A stretch of DNA of 64,000 bases from Legionella sp. PC1000 (GCF_014109805.1 NZ_CP059400.1:1210001-1274000), one strand, 5' to 3'; shown: positions 19,171-29,025, counted from the stretch's first letter. The notes: generated from the sequence alone by a model not told the origin. Numbers and translations: made by a program.

Positions 19171-20115
19171 ATGGGATCCGCCTCACTTCACCCTTATCAT
19201 TCTATTGAAGAAATGAGAACCGTATGGAGAATCGCCATGCATCTCATGTACATTACTACGCAAAAGAAAACTCATTCGGCTTTGGATTGTTCATTATGCG
19301 TGAACCAGGAAGCAAAAATGGAGACAGTTAACCGATTGCAATTGACTCTTGCCGATACAACTTCAGCCGATTTAACATCATTAACTCTTTTCTGTTTAGG
19401 TGTTTTAAATACCATTTCACAAGAAGATGAAATAACTTTTCAACGTGGTCTTGAGTATTTAAGGCAATCTGTTTCGAACAAAAATAAGCATGCAGCTTAT
19501 TACTTAGCTCTAATCCATGCCGGGCGTCATCAAGATAAGATCACTTTAACTCTTAGAGATCAAGAAAAAGCGATCCAGTATTATCTTATTTCTTTTAGAT
19601 TAGATTATTATGAGGCGTTAAACGATCTCATGTTGAGTTTAAGAACAGGGACAGGAGTCATTTCTAAAGATAAAGCTCGTTGGCATCAATTGTTTATTCA
19701 ATTATTTATTGAGGCGGGACAGAATAAAGATAATATTCTAATATCTCATTTAATTCGTTGTCTTGTGCAACAAGATTATGTTACTTCAAATAGTGAGCAT
19801 TTCTTATTTCTTGCTGCTGAGATTATCAATTTTTGGATGAAAACACCTTATTGGAATCAACGTTACACAAAGCTTGTTGAAGGCTACCTGCAACAAGAAA
19901 GAACAAAGGAAAATCAAGGAAGCCTCTATTTCTTTTATAAACTCGGGTTTTCCCAATCGCAAGGAACTTATTTCTTTAATTCCAAAGTCATTTTGAATGA
20001 AGATGATATCCATTTCATTCAATCCATCCAGCAATTAGATCATGAATTTGAAAATAGAGAAACTTCCGCGCAAGGAGAAAGGATGGAACAATTCAGGACC
20101 TGTACTATTTTATAA
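19171..20115 (+). CDS. Sel1/TPR-like protein ending in a CaaX box (CTIL), candidate effector
   Basis: 314 aa, no signal peptide or membrane helix. Residues about 70-170 show helical pairs with the Sel1/TPR look (GLEYLRQSVSNKNKHAAYYL, then EKAIQYYLISFRLDYYEAL, then a T/SG-rich turn and a further helix). The last four residues are C-T-I-L, read directly from tgt act att tta taa at 20101-20115. In eukaryotes CaaX with X = Leu directs geranylgeranylation, and several Legionella effectors (AnkB, LegG1 and others) use host prenylation this way. The gene converges with the next one, the two stops overlapping by six bases. The ATG has only a modest AGGG upstream; a later in-frame ATG at 19213 is possible. 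Effector status is inference. Confidence 0.6.
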   Translation: MGSASLHPYHSIEEMRTVWRIAMHLMYITTQKKTHSALDCSLCVNQEAKMETVNRLQLTLADTTSADLTSLTLFCLGVLNTISQEDEITFQRGLEYLRQSVSNKNKHAAYYLALIHAGRHQDKITLTLRDQEKAIQYYLISFRLDYYEALNDLMLSLRTGTGVISKDKARWHQLFIQLFIEAGQNKDNILISHLIRCLVQQDYVTSNSEHFLFLAAEIINFWMKTPYWNQRYTKLVEGYLQQERTKENQGSLYFFYKLGFSQSQGTYFFNSKVILNEDDIHFIQSIQQLDHEFENRETSAQGERMEQFRTCTIL

Positions 20116-20910
20116 GTTAGAGAGGGTAGTTTCTAATTGGCTAAATGATTCCATGATTTTTGAATGCTCATTGAAAAATGAATAGGGATTTCCATTGGAA
20201 AAAATGTGATGAGTCACTTCACCAATTAAAAAGAGAACATGTTTCAACTCATGATGTCCTCCCCATCTCTGGATTAAATCCTGCTTTGCTTGGCGAATTA
20301 ATTGAGAGCATTGGTTATGAAAATGAAGCATTTCTCCACGTTCACTTTTTTCTGCATCAATTAAATGATAGAGCTCCTGTTTTATAAGGGATATGGAAGC
20401 CAATGAGCATTCAGCCTCTTCCTTAAATTGGGGGGAAAGATTTCTGATTTTTTCTTCTATTGTTTTTACTGCTTCGTATATAGTGAAAAATTTTTTACTC
20501 TTACTGAGTATTAGGGGATGATCCTCATTCCACTTTTTGATTGAAGGATTTGTGGCAGTCATCAAGATAGAGCGTCTCAGAGACCTATTCTTTTCCAATA
20601 AATTAATAAGGCGTTGTTCATCTCCATATCGCATACAATAGGTATCTTTTGGCTCAAGCGCTTTGCCTATTAATGCATCAATAAACTCTGCGATGTAAGA
20701 AGTAGGATTGGTCAAAGGTAGCAGAAGAGAATCCGTCAGATTTCTAATGTTCCGTTCTTGTCCTGAACTCAAAGTCCAATGTTGAAATTCTTTTTGATCA
20801 AGGAATGGAGCACAAAAAAAATCCAAGTTGGCTTTAATAAAATTAACTGCTTGTTGAGTGTCTTTATGCATTTGTTTTAGAAAAGTGAAGATTGATATAT
20901 TTGCACTCAT
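20110..20910 (-). CDS. Orphan helical protein
   Basis: 266 aa, not recognised. It is predominantly helical and charged, without signal peptide or clear membrane segment, with an isolated stretch SLRRSILMTATNP near 112 and His-rich HHELKHVLFLIGEVTHHIF near 220. GGA lies nine bases before the ATG. Its 3' end overlaps the 3' end of the CTIL gene by six bases in a tail-to-tail arrangement. Its place in a cluster of orphan genes makes an effector or accessory role possible, but nothing in the sequence proves it. Confidence 0.55.
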   Translation of the reverse strand: MSANISIFTFLKQMHKDTQQAVNFIKANLDFFCAPFLDQKEFQHWTLSSGQERNIRNLTDSLLLPLTNPTSYIAEFIDALIGKALEPKDTYCMRYGDEQRLINLLEKNRSLRRSILMTATNPSIKKWNEDHPLILSKSKKFFTIYEAVKTIEEKIRNLSPQFKEEAECSLASISLIKQELYHLIDAEKSERGEMLHFHNQCSQLIRQAKQDLIQRWGGHHELKHVLFLIGEVTHHIFSNGNPYSFFNEHSKIMESFSQLETTLSNL

Positions 20911-21140
20911 TATAAAGTTCCAGAGTGCACAGCGCTAGAGCATAATGACCTAGAACAAAATTAATTTACAAAGATAAATTAGCAGCTAGATGACAGTCAT
21001 TGCACGAGTTTCATTTGTCAATGAACAATTAGGTTTATATTGTTAAACTCCTACACGACGCATGCGCATAAAATTATGCCAAGTTTATTCAATGTCTGGT
21101 ATTATCTGCGCATGGCAAATCAAAAGAGTAAGAGGACATT

Positions 21141-21902
21141 GTGATTGTTATTACCGGTGGAGGAAGTGGGATAGGAAGATCATTAGCTTTTTCTTTGGCA
21201 AAACGAGATCAATCAATCTTAATCGTAGGTAGAAGAGAAGATTTATTGCAGGAAACAGCGGCTTTTTCTTCACAAATCCAATATATCTGCGCTGATGTCT
21301 CAACACTTGAAGGTTTAGAGTCGATCAAAAATCGCCTGAATCATGTGAATCAAGTGAGTGCCCTGGTTAACAATGCAGGAACTTTAAATCCCTTGGTTCT
21401 CCTTAAGGATGTTGCGCCTAAAGACTGGAGTCATGCATTTAATACCAATTTGAATCCTGCTCTTTTTCTCCCGCAAATGATCTATGATAAATTGACGCAT
21501 GGCCGTGTTTTAAATATCAGTTCTGGCGCTGCTTATTTTGCAATTAAGGGATGGGGGGCGTATTGTACATCTAAAGCCGCCTTATCGATGTTAACCAGAT
21601 GTTGGCAGTTGGAGTCTGATTCAATTGCTTTTGCCAGTGTTATGCCAGGAATAATTGACACAAAAATGCAAGAGATTGCTCGAAGTAACGAAAATCCTGC
21701 TTATGAGCAGATAAATTTTTATAAGCGCTTACACGATGCAAATCGCCTAATTTCACCGGATACAGTTGCCGAATTCTTGACTTGGCTTTTATTGGATGTG
21801 GATAAGAACACTTTTATATCCAAAGAGTGGGATATATATGATACCGAACATCATAAAGCCTGGCTTAAACCGCCTCATCAAGTTCTTTATTGGGATTTTT
21901 AA
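21141..21902 (+). CDS. Short-chain dehydrogenase/reductase
   Basis: 253-aa SDR-family NAD(P)-dependent oxidoreductase. The cofactor loop [10 protein letters not shown] is at residues 5-14, VGRRED near 30 suggests NADP preference, NNAG is near 77, and the catalytic Ser-Tyr-Lys is seen in ISSGAAYF and YCTSKAAL (about 128-148). A GTG start with AAGAGGA upstream is used. Its TAA overlaps the ATG of hutI (TAATG), which implies translational coupling. The substrate is not evident. Confidence 0.88.
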   Translation: MIVITGGGSGIGRSLAFSLAKRDQSILIVGRREDLLQETAAFSSQIQYICADVSTLEGLESIKNRLNHVNQVSALVNNAGTLNPLVLLKDVAPKDWSHAFNTNLNPALFLPQMIYDKLTHGRVLNISSGAAYFAIKGWGAYCTSKAALSMLTRCWQLESDSIAFASVMPGIIDTKMQEIARSNENPAYEQINFYKRLHDANRLISPDTVAEFLTWLLLDVDKNTFISKEWDIYDTEHHKAWLKPPHQVLYWDF

Positions 21903-23125
21903 TGTCTGCATGTGAAAAATTATTATTAAATGCAACTACCATTGATGCTCATGGAAACCAGTTAACTGAGCAAGCTATTGCGATTAAAAATGGTCTTATT
22001 GAATGGTGTGGGCCGCAAGCACAAATGCCTTCGCAATTTTATGAACTGCAACATAAAGAAGAATGTCAGGGACAATTAGTTACTCCGGGGCTTATCGATT
22101 GTCATACTCATTTGGTTTATGCGGGGAATCGATCAACCGAGTTTCAAATGAAACTGGCGGGAACGAGTTATGCTGAAATTGCTAAAGCAGGTGGTGGAAT
22201 CTTATCTACAGTACATCACACACGAGCAGCGTCAGAGGAGGAATTGCTCCAACAATCCTTACCAAGAATTCTTGCCCTACGTGCTGATGGCGTGACAACA
22301 GTCGAGATTAAGTCAGGTTATGGCCTGGATTTGCCTAATGAATTGAAAATGCTGCGAGTAGCAAGACGTTTAGGTGAGCTAACCGGATTAAGGGTTAGGA
22401 AAACCTTTCTTGGCGCACATGCAATAGGCCCAGAATTTCAAGGAAACAGCCAGGCTTATATCGATGTTCTTTGTCACGAAATGCTGCCCGCATTGTTTGA
22501 AGAAAATTTAGCAGATGCGGTGGATGTATTTTGCGAGTCTATTGCTTTTTCACTCAAACAAACAGAACAAGTTTTTACGGCAGCACGGAAATTAAATCTC
22601 CCTATAAAATGTCATGCGGAGCAATTATCCAATCTTGGAGCAAGTGAGCTTGCAGCAGAGTTTGGCGCTTTGTCCTGTGATCATTTGGAATTTCTGGATG
22701 AGAAAGGAGCATATGCTATGGCAAAGGCAAACACAGTTGCTGTTTTACTTCCAGGGGCCTATTATTTTCTGCGTGAAAAACAAAAACCCCCAGTGGAGTT
22801 ACTGCGACGAGCTGGGGTGGGGATGGCAATTGCCACCGATTGTAATCCTGGTTCATCGCCAACTACTTCATTACGTTTGATGATGAGTATGGCCTGTCAA
22901 TTCTTTTCATTATCAGTTCCGGAAGCACTAGCGGCAGTTACAAGTCAAGCGGCAAGAGCATTAGGTTTGCACAAAGCGCTTGGTACACTTGCTAAAGGTA
23001 TGCAAGCTGATTTGGTATTGTGGTCTGTTAGTGACAGTGCCGCTCTATGTTATTATTTTGCCTATCCCTTATCACATCGTATGATGATTGCGGGGGAGTG
23101 GGTTTCTACAGAGAATAATTACTAG
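21902..23125 (+). CDS. hutI: Imidazolonepropionase
   Basis: Third enzyme of histidine degradation: hydrolyses 4-imidazolone-5-propanoate to N-formimino-glutamate, the substrate of HutG. 407 aa from the ATG that overlaps the SDR stop; an in-frame TTG 12 bases earlier is less likely. Metal-dependent amidohydrolase marks: [12 protein letters not shown] near 68, HAIGPEF near 175, [11 protein letters not shown] near 240, and [13 protein letters not shown] near 313. It lies in a four-gene cluster with an SDR, a DUF3298 protein and an OPT transporter. hutH and hutU are not in the window. Confidence 0.95.
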   Translation: MSACEKLLLNATTIDAHGNQLTEQAIAIKNGLIEWCGPQAQMPSQFYELQHKEECQGQLVTPGLIDCHTHLVYAGNRSTEFQMKLAGTSYAEIAKAGGGILSTVHHTRAASEEELLQQSLPRILALRADGVTTVEIKSGYGLDLPNELKMLRVARRLGELTGLRVRKTFLGAHAIGPEFQGNSQAYIDVLCHEMLPALFEENLADAVDVFCESIAFSLKQTEQVFTAARKLNLPIKCHAEQLSNLGASELAAEFGALSCDHLEFLDEKGAYAMAKANTVAVLLPGAYYFLREKQKPPVELLRRAGVGMAIATDCNPGSSPTTSLRLMMSMACQFFSLSVPEALAAVTSQAARALGLHKALGTLAKGMQADLVLWSVSDSAALCYYFAYPLSHRMMIAGEWVSTENNY

Positions 23126-23133
23126 GAAATAAA

Positions 23134-23820
23134 ATGATGTTGAAACCATTAAAAACAATTTTCTCTTTATGTTTTATCGTAAGCTCTTTCGCTGTTTGGG
23201 CTGTAAATCCAGTATCGATTAAAAAAGAGACGCCTGTTTATATTCTTGATATCAAATACCCACAAGAATTTAAAGACCCCCGTATCAATGCTGCAGTACT
23301 GAGTTTCATTGAAAAAACCCAAAAAAGTTTTTTTAAAGAAATCACGGATGATGCGGATATTCCTGCTGATGCACCAGGAAAAACAGGTTTAAATGTCACT
23401 TATTCTTTGCCCTATAATACGAAAAATGCCTTAAGTGTGTCTTTTAATATTTCGATTTATCACCGGGGAGCTGCACATCCTTCAAATACAGTGGCGGTAT
23501 TAAATTTCATTAATGGTCGTCAGGTTAATTTATCTGAGTTATTTCGTCCTGAAGTAAATTATTTAAAACCTATTGCCAGCCTCTGCAGCAAAAAAATTAC
23601 TGAGAAAAATATTTCCGATAAGAAATGGATTGAAGAAGGTACGAGGCCTATAGATAAAAATTATAAGATTTGGTCTTTTTCTTCAGATGGAATAAATATT
23701 ATTTTTGATACGTACCAGGTCGCGGCTTATGTCTATGGTCCGCAGACGGTAAAAATACCTTTGTCACAAATTTCTTCTTTACTCAATCCTGAAATAATGC
23801 ATAGTGTTTGGGGTCGTTAA
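23134..23820 (+). CDS. DUF3298/RsiV-like periplasmic protein
   Basis: 228 aa with a signal peptide (cleavage near VWA, about residue 24). The mature protein has the DUF4163-DUF3298 pattern: early LDIKYPQ strand, a SVSFNISIYHRGAAHPSN region, a long helix, and the ending IIFDTYQVAAYVYGPQTVKIPL near 195-215, where Y-x-V-A-x-Y-x-x-G-P-Q is the family hallmark. Known relatives include the lysozyme-binding anti-sigma factor RsiV, but no sigma-factor partner or membrane anchor is seen here. It starts 8 bp after hutI and its stop overlaps the ATG of the OPT transporter. Confidence 0.8.
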   Translation: MMLKPLKTIFSLCFIVSSFAVWAVNPVSIKKETPVYILDIKYPQEFKDPRINAAVLSFIEKTQKSFFKEITDDADIPADAPGKTGLNVTYSLPYNTKNALSVSFNISIYHRGAAHPSNTVAVLNFINGRQVNLSELFRPEVNYLKPIASLCSKKITEKNISDKKWIEEGTRPIDKNYKIWSFSSDGINIIFDTYQVAAYVYGPQTVKIPLSQISSLLNPEIMHSVWGR

Positions 23821-25844
23821 TGGCTGATACTCCTTTTATAGCTGCTGATAAAAATGTAGCAGAACTTACTTTTCGAGTTATTTTTCTTGCAATAATACTG
23901 ACTGTTTTATTGGCAATGTCCAATGCGTATCTTGCCTTGAAGTTGGGGATTTTGACTTCTGCATCCATTCCGGCTGCGATTATTTCCATGGGGATTTTGC
24001 GCTTTTTTAAAAACTCAACCATTCTTGAGAATAATGCAGTGCAAACCGCAGCATCCGCTGGTGAAGCTGTGGCAGGAGGGATTGTTTATACCATTCCAGC
24101 CTTAATTATTATTGGTTTTTGGAATCATTTTGATTACCTTACTAATTTTTTCATTGCGGTTTGTGGTGGGGTTTTAGGGGTATTATTTTCCATTCCGCTG
24201 CGTCGTATTTTAGTCCATGATCAATCTTTAAAGTTTCCCGAAGGAAGGGCCATTGCGGAAGTATTAAAATCGTCCGTTGAAAAAACGAGCCTTAAGGACA
24301 TATTAATTGGGGGAGCGGTAGGTTCTCTGGTTGAATTATTCCAAACAGGATTTAAAGTAATTGCTAACAGTTGGGGTTATTGGTTTGTGGTAAAACGATC
24401 GCTATTTGGTCTTGGCGCGGGTTTCTCCGCTACGATGATAGGTGCTGGTTATCTTGTTGGCCATGATATGGCGATTAGTATCTTTTTGGGTGCAGTGATC
24501 TCTTGGTTAGTTGCATTGCCTGTTGTCAGCCACTTTAATCCTGAATTTGTAAATCATTATCCTGCTGAGCAAGCTGCAACTTTTTTATGGAACAGCGAAA
24601 TGCGCTATCTGGGCATAGGTGCTATGTTGTTTGCAGGAGTGTGGACTTTTTTAAAATTAGTTAAACCACTCTCTAGAAGTATTCATACTTCACTGAAAGC
24701 ATATATGTCTAAAGGGGGAAAGGTTGATACTGAGTTGCCGCGAATTGATAAGGACATCCCACTACCTTATATATTGATAGGAACTGGTGCATTTGCCGCA
24801 ATCTTGTTTCTCTTTTTTCAGTTTGTTCTGCCTCTGGGACAGGTAGGATTGGATAATCAATATTCACCAACTCTAGTTTTTTTTGCTGTACTTTATGTCT
24901 TATTTATAGGTTTTATTTTTTCGGTTATTACTGCCTATTTTTCAGGTATGGTAGGGGTTACGGCAAGTCCTGGGAGTTCAGTGGTCATCTCAGGAATGCT
25001 TTTTGCCGCATGGCTGTTGTTAGTCGCTATTGATCGTTTATTGCCATTACCCTTAAGTGCGCAACAAATCCAGGCAGCTGAAGCAATTACGATTATTATT
25101 GGCGCTGTAGTTACCGGCATTGCGGCAATAGCGAATGATAATACCCAAGATCTCAAAGTGGGACAGCTTGTCGGGGCTACACCATGGAAACAACAATTGA
25201 TGTTATTGTTGGGGGTGGTGATTTCTTCTTTAGTTATTCCACCGGTAATGCAGTTGTTATTTAATGTATATGGAATTGCGGGGGTAATGCCTCATCCTAA
25301 TATGGATATAAGTCAATCGTTACCTGCCCCAACCGCCGCTTTAATGGCTGCGATTACGGAAGCTGTGTTCAGAAATTCATTACCATGGAGCATGATGTTG
25401 ATTGGTTCTGTAATTATTCTGATTAGTATTTTTCTCAATTATATTTTTAAATTACGCCGTTATTTAAATTTATCTATTTTAGGAATCGCCATAGGAATGT
25501 ATTTACCACTTTCCTCTTCATTTCCACTTTTCATAGGCGGTATGATTGCATTGTTCGTTCAGGAACGTTTGAAACGCACGACTCCTGTTAAAGAAGAAGC
25601 GATGATCCGCAAACAACGAGGGACTCTAATTGCTTGTGGTTTGGTAGCTGGTTCTGCAATTATGGACGTGTTGCTTGCTATTCCTTTTTCAATCTTTCAA
25701 AGCCCAGATGCTTTGCAATTGGTCGGTCCAGGTTGGGAAAATATAGGTGTATATTTGGGAGTGTTATCTACTTTGTTGCTTGCTTGCTGGATCAGCCATA
25801 GGGTTGTTGGGAAAGATAAAGAGAACGTCTCAGCTAATGGTTAA
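23820..25844 (+). CDS. OPT-family oligopeptide transporter
   Basis: 674-aa polytopic inner-membrane protein with about 14-16 hydrophobic segments. The N-terminus (LTFRVIFLAIILTVLLAMSNAYLALKLG) and EGRAIAEVLKS near 145 are typical of the bacterial OPT family, which imports oligopeptides or metal chelates with protons. The start is placed at the ATG overlapping the upstream TAA; an earlier in-frame TTG is less likely. It ends the SDR-hutI-DUF3298-OPT unit, a reasonable link between peptide uptake and amino-acid breakdown (inference). Confidence 0.92.
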   Translation: MADTPFIAADKNVAELTFRVIFLAIILTVLLAMSNAYLALKLGILTSASIPAAIISMGILRFFKNSTILENNAVQTAASAGEAVAGGIVYTIPALIIIGFWNHFDYLTNFFIAVCGGVLGVLFSIPLRRILVHDQSLKFPEGRAIAEVLKSSVEKTSLKDILIGGAVGSLVELFQTGFKVIANSWGYWFVVKRSLFGLGAGFSATMIGAGYLVGHDMAISIFLGAVISWLVALPVVSHFNPEFVNHYPAEQAATFLWNSEMRYLGIGAMLFAGVWTFLKLVKPLSRSIHTSLKAYMSKGGKVDTELPRIDKDIPLPYILIGTGAFAAILFLFFQFVLPLGQVGLDNQYSPTLVFFAVLYVLFIGFIFSVITAYFSGMVGVTASPGSSVVISGMLFAAWLLLVAIDRLLPLPLSAQQIQAAEAITIIIGAVVTGIAAIANDNTQDLKVGQLVGATPWKQQLMLLLGVVISSLVIPPVMQLLFNVYGIAGVMPHPNMDISQSLPAPTAALMAAITEAVFRNSLPWSMMLIGSVIILISIFLNYIFKLRRYLNLSILGIAIGMYLPLSSSFPLFIGGMIALFVQERLKRTTPVKEEAMIRKQRGTLIACGLVAGSAIMDVLLAIPFSIFQSPDALQLVGPGWENIGVYLGVLSTLLLACWISHRVVGKDKENVSANG

Positions 25845-25947
25845 TTTAACAAGCTGACTGCTTGACAGCCAGGATTGATGAGGAATACGAGCATGATTTC
25901 AAGCAACCTGGCTTGTATCTTTAATCTGTACCCAATTAGCCGACGTA

Positions 25948-26018
25948 TGCGCGGTATCCAGACTTGCCCCGCTTTCAGAGATCTTTCTCTTCATTGGATT
26001 CTCCCTGGATACCGCGCA
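25948..26018. repeat. Palindromic repeat, GCGGTATCC variant
   Basis: tgcgcggtatccag (25948-25961) and ctggataccgcgca (26005-26018) are exact 14-bp inverted arms with a 43-base spacer. Immediately after comes taaagcgcggta, which extends the same motif. Similar in build to family A but with GCGCGGTATCC in place of CCCGCGGGATCC. It lies between the convergent OPT transporter and valS genes. Confidence 0.75.
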
Positions 26019-26068
26019 TAAAGCGCGGTAAGTAAGTTGTTTTAAAATTATTTTAAAACAGAATATTT

Positions 26069-28834
26069 TTATAGGGACTCTACCCGGGTTTTATGTTGTA
26101 ACAGCTTTTCTTTAGTTTGCTGTGCCTGCGCCAATTTTTCACGTTCTTTAGCAATAATTTCTGCAGGTGCTTTATCAGTAAATTTAGGGTTATTTAACTT
26201 ACCTTCAGCAAGCCCGATGTCTTTTTCTAATTTAGCTAATTCCTTTGTTAAACGTGCCAATTCCGCGTCTTTATCAATCAAATCAGCCATAGGAATGAGT
26301 AATTCAATTTCACCCAATACCGCAGTTGCAGATACAGGTACCTTTTCATCTGCTCCCAGATAATGAATATGGTTTAATTTACTCAGCGCTTTTAAAGTAT
26401 GCTGATATTTTTCCATTCTCTCTTTAAGCGCTGGTGTAATATTACGAATATAAAGCGGAATAAGTTTAGCCGGTGAAATCGACATTTCACTACGGATGGT
26501 GCGTACAGCTTGAATCGCTGATTTTAGCCATTCTAATTCTTCTTCAATGGTATCATTGATGAATTCATGATTCACTTGAGGGTAAGCGCTAATCATAATG
26601 CTTGTGCCATCATCAGTGGTTAACTTTGTAGTACGCTGCCAAATTGCTTCTGTAATGAATGGCATTAAAGGGTGCAGCATTTTAAGAATTTGATCAAGAA
26701 CGTGAATCAAGGTTCTGCGAGTGCCTCGTTTTAAAGCACTCAAGGCATGTTCATCTTGTAATACGGGCTTGGATAACTCCAGATACCAATCGCAATATTC
26801 GTGCCAGACAAATTCGTAAATCGTGTTTGATAGCAAATCTAATCGATATGTTTCAAAATAATGATGTACTTTGCTTATGGTGTGTTGCAAACGGGATAAA
26901 ATCCACTGATCTGCTGGAGTATACTGAAACGCTCCATCATCGAAATCTATTTGTTCCTCATCGGTATTGAGTAATACGTACCGCGCAGCATTCCACAGTT
27001 TGTTGCAGAAATTGCGATAACCTTCTACTCGACCTATATCAAAGCGTACATTACGACCTGTAGATGCAAGAGAGCAATAAGTAAAGCGAAGGGCATCTGT
27101 TCCATAGGCACTAATGCCTTCAGGGAATTCTTTACGTGTGTTTTTGATTATCTTGTCACGAACTGATTGCAACATGAGATTAGAAGTTCGTTTTGCAATA
27201 AGTGATTCGAGATCAATTCCATCAACAATGTCCAGTGGATCAAGCACATTACCTTTAGATTTGGACATTTTATGTCCTTCACTATCTCGAATTAATCCAG
27301 TAATAAAAACTTCTTTAAAAGGAATTTTTCCGGTAAATTTTAAGCCCATCATAATCATACGGGCAACCCAGAAAAAGATAATATCGAAGCCGGTAACGAG
27401 TACCGAAGTGGGGTAGAACTGTTCTAATTCTGGGGTACGTTCAGGCCAGCCCAGAGTTGAAAAAGGCCAAAGCGCAGAAGAAAACCAGGTATCCAGGACG
27501 TCTTCATCTTGCTTTAGCACCGTTGAATCTTTTATTTTATATTTAAAACGTACATCGTTTTCACTATACCCAACATAAACATTACCATTACTGTCATACC
27601 ATGCAGGTATCCGATGTCCCCACCATAATTGACGGCTAATACACCAGTCTTCAATGTTGTCCATCCATTGAAAATATGTTTTGGTCCAGGTTTCTGGGAT
27701 AAATCGAATTTCACCGTTTTTCACAGCAGCTAATGCTGGCTCAGCTAATGGTTGAGTTTTTACATACCATTGGTCGGTGAGCAGGGGTTCTATAATGACA
27801 TGCGATTTTTCGCCACGAGGTACTTTTAACTTATGGGGTTCTGTTTTAACTAATAAGCCAGCTGCTTCCAGATCTTTAATCATTTGTTCTCGGGCTACAA
27901 ATCGGTCCATACCCTGATATTTTAAAGGAGCATTCTTATTAATAGAGGCTTTTTTGGTTAAGATATTTATAACAGGAAGGTTATGGCGTTTACCTACTTC
28001 ATGATCGTTAAAGTCATGGGCGGGTGTAATTTTAACGCAGCCGCTGCCAAACTCTTTATCGACATATTCGTCAGCGATTATGGGGATGGTCCGATCACAA
28101 AGTGGTAGATGAACTTGTTGCCCAATAAGATGTTTGAAGCGCGGATCTTCAGGATGTACTGCAACTGCTGTGTCGCCTAACATGGTTTCAGGACGAGTCG
28201 TAGCTACAATAAGTGATTCTTTTGAGTTAACAACTGGGTAGCGAATATGCCAGAGAAAACCATCTTCCTCTTCAGAAAGTACTTCAAGATCAGATACTGC
28301 AGTCCCTAACTTAGGATCCCAATTCACTAAACGGGTTCCGCGGTAAATTAGTCCTTCGTCAAAGAGTTGCACAAATACCTTTTGTACCGCAGCTGATAAT
28401 CCTTCATCCATGGTAAATCGTTCACGGCTCCAGTCTACTGACGCACCCAAACGTCTCATTTGTTGCGTGATGGTATTACCTGATTCGTTTTTCCATTGCC
28501 AAACGCGTTCTAAAAATTGTTCGCGGCTAAGATCTTTTCTGGAAATTCCTGAAGCCTCAAGCTGACGCTCAACAACAAGTTGCGTTGAAATTCCTGCGTG
28601 GTCAGTACCAGGTTGCCATAAAGTTCTATCACCTGACATCCGATGATAACGGGTCAACGCATCCATAATCGTATGCTGAAAACCATGTCCCATGTGTAGG
28701 CTACCTGTGACGTTAGGAGGAGGAAGCATGATGCAATATTTTTTACCGTCACCATGAGGTTGGAAATAATGATGATTTTCCCAATTTTTATAGCATGCTT
28801 TTTCAATTGCTTCAGGGGAATAGATTTTATCCAT
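26069..28834 (-). CDS. valS: Valyl-tRNA synthetase
   Basis: 921-aa class I aminoacyl-tRNA synthetase charging tRNA-Val. HIGH-type motif is in PPPNVTGSLHMGHG (residues 37-50), the CP1 editing domain covers about 190-330 with TTRPETMLGDTAV, and KMSKSKGN lies near 523. The anticodon-binding domain follows, and the C-terminal 65 residues are the usual charged coiled coil (AELARLTKELAKLEKDIGLAEG). AGG is seven bases before the ATG. Full length and intact. Confidence 0.97.
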   Translation of the reverse strand: MDKIYSPEAIEKACYKNWENHHYFQPHGDGKKYCIMLPPPNVTGSLHMGHGFQHTIMDALTRYHRMSGDRTLWQPGTDHAGISTQLVVERQLEASGISRKDLSREQFLERVWQWKNESGNTITQQMRRLGASVDWSRERFTMDEGLSAAVQKVFVQLFDEGLIYRGTRLVNWDPKLGTAVSDLEVLSEEEDGFLWHIRYPVVNSKESLIVATTRPETMLGDTAVAVHPEDPRFKHLIGQQVHLPLCDRTIPIIADEYVDKEFGSGCVKITPAHDFNDHEVGKRHNLPVINILTKKASINKNAPLKYQGMDRFVAREQMIKDLEAAGLLVKTEPHKLKVPRGEKSHVIIEPLLTDQWYVKTQPLAEPALAAVKNGEIRFIPETWTKTYFQWMDNIEDWCISRQLWWGHRIPAWYDSNGNVYVGYSENDVRFKYKIKDSTVLKQDEDVLDTWFSSALWPFSTLGWPERTPELEQFYPTSVLVTGFDIIFFWVARMIMMGLKFTGKIPFKEVFITGLIRDSEGHKMSKSKGNVLDPLDIVDGIDLESLIAKRTSNLMLQSVRDKIIKNTRKEFPEGISAYGTDALRFTYCSLASTGRNVRFDIGRVEGYRNFCNKLWNAARYVLLNTDEEQIDFDDGAFQYTPADQWILSRLQHTISKVHHYFETYRLDLLSNTIYEFVWHEYCDWYLELSKPVLQDEHALSALKRGTRRTLIHVLDQILKMLHPLMPFITEAIWQRTTKLTTDDGTSIMISAYPQVNHEFINDTIEEELEWLKSAIQAVRTIRSEMSISPAKLIPLYIRNITPALKERMEKYQHTLKALSKLNHIHYLGADEKVPVSATAVLGEIELLIPMADLIDKDAELARLTKELAKLEKDIGLAEGKLNNPKFTDKAPAEIIAKEREKLAQAQQTKEKLLQHKTRVESL

Positions 28835-28939
28835 GATTAAACCTGTACTGATAAAAGACGAAATATTATCACAAATTCAATCGTAAGTTGAGTTAATTAG
28901 AGGCAACAATGTAAGCTGTTTAAATTTATTAATGGGATA

Positions 28940-28981
28940 CGTAATAACTGTCTTGAATTTTATTTCAAGACAGTTATTACG
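28940..28981. terminator. Perfect 18-bp hairpin downstream of the ankyrin-like gene
   Basis: cgtaataactgtcttgaa at 28940-28957 and its exact reverse complement at 28964-28981 are separated by ttttat. It lies between the stop of the minus-strand 787-aa gene and the start of valS. No clear T run follows on the minus strand, so a terminator without a U tract, an mRNA-stabilising stem or an operator are all possible. Confidence 0.5.
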
Positions 28982-29025
28982 CTTACTTATTAAAGTGACT
29001 TGCATAGTTATATTTTCAAATTCCA

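Noticed and set aside
17605..20910. Toxin-antitoxin or restriction/defence system
   Set aside because: The kinase-like motif recalls HipA, but there is no small DNA-binding HipB-like partner next to it, and the neighbours do not resemble nucleases, methylases or TA antitoxins.
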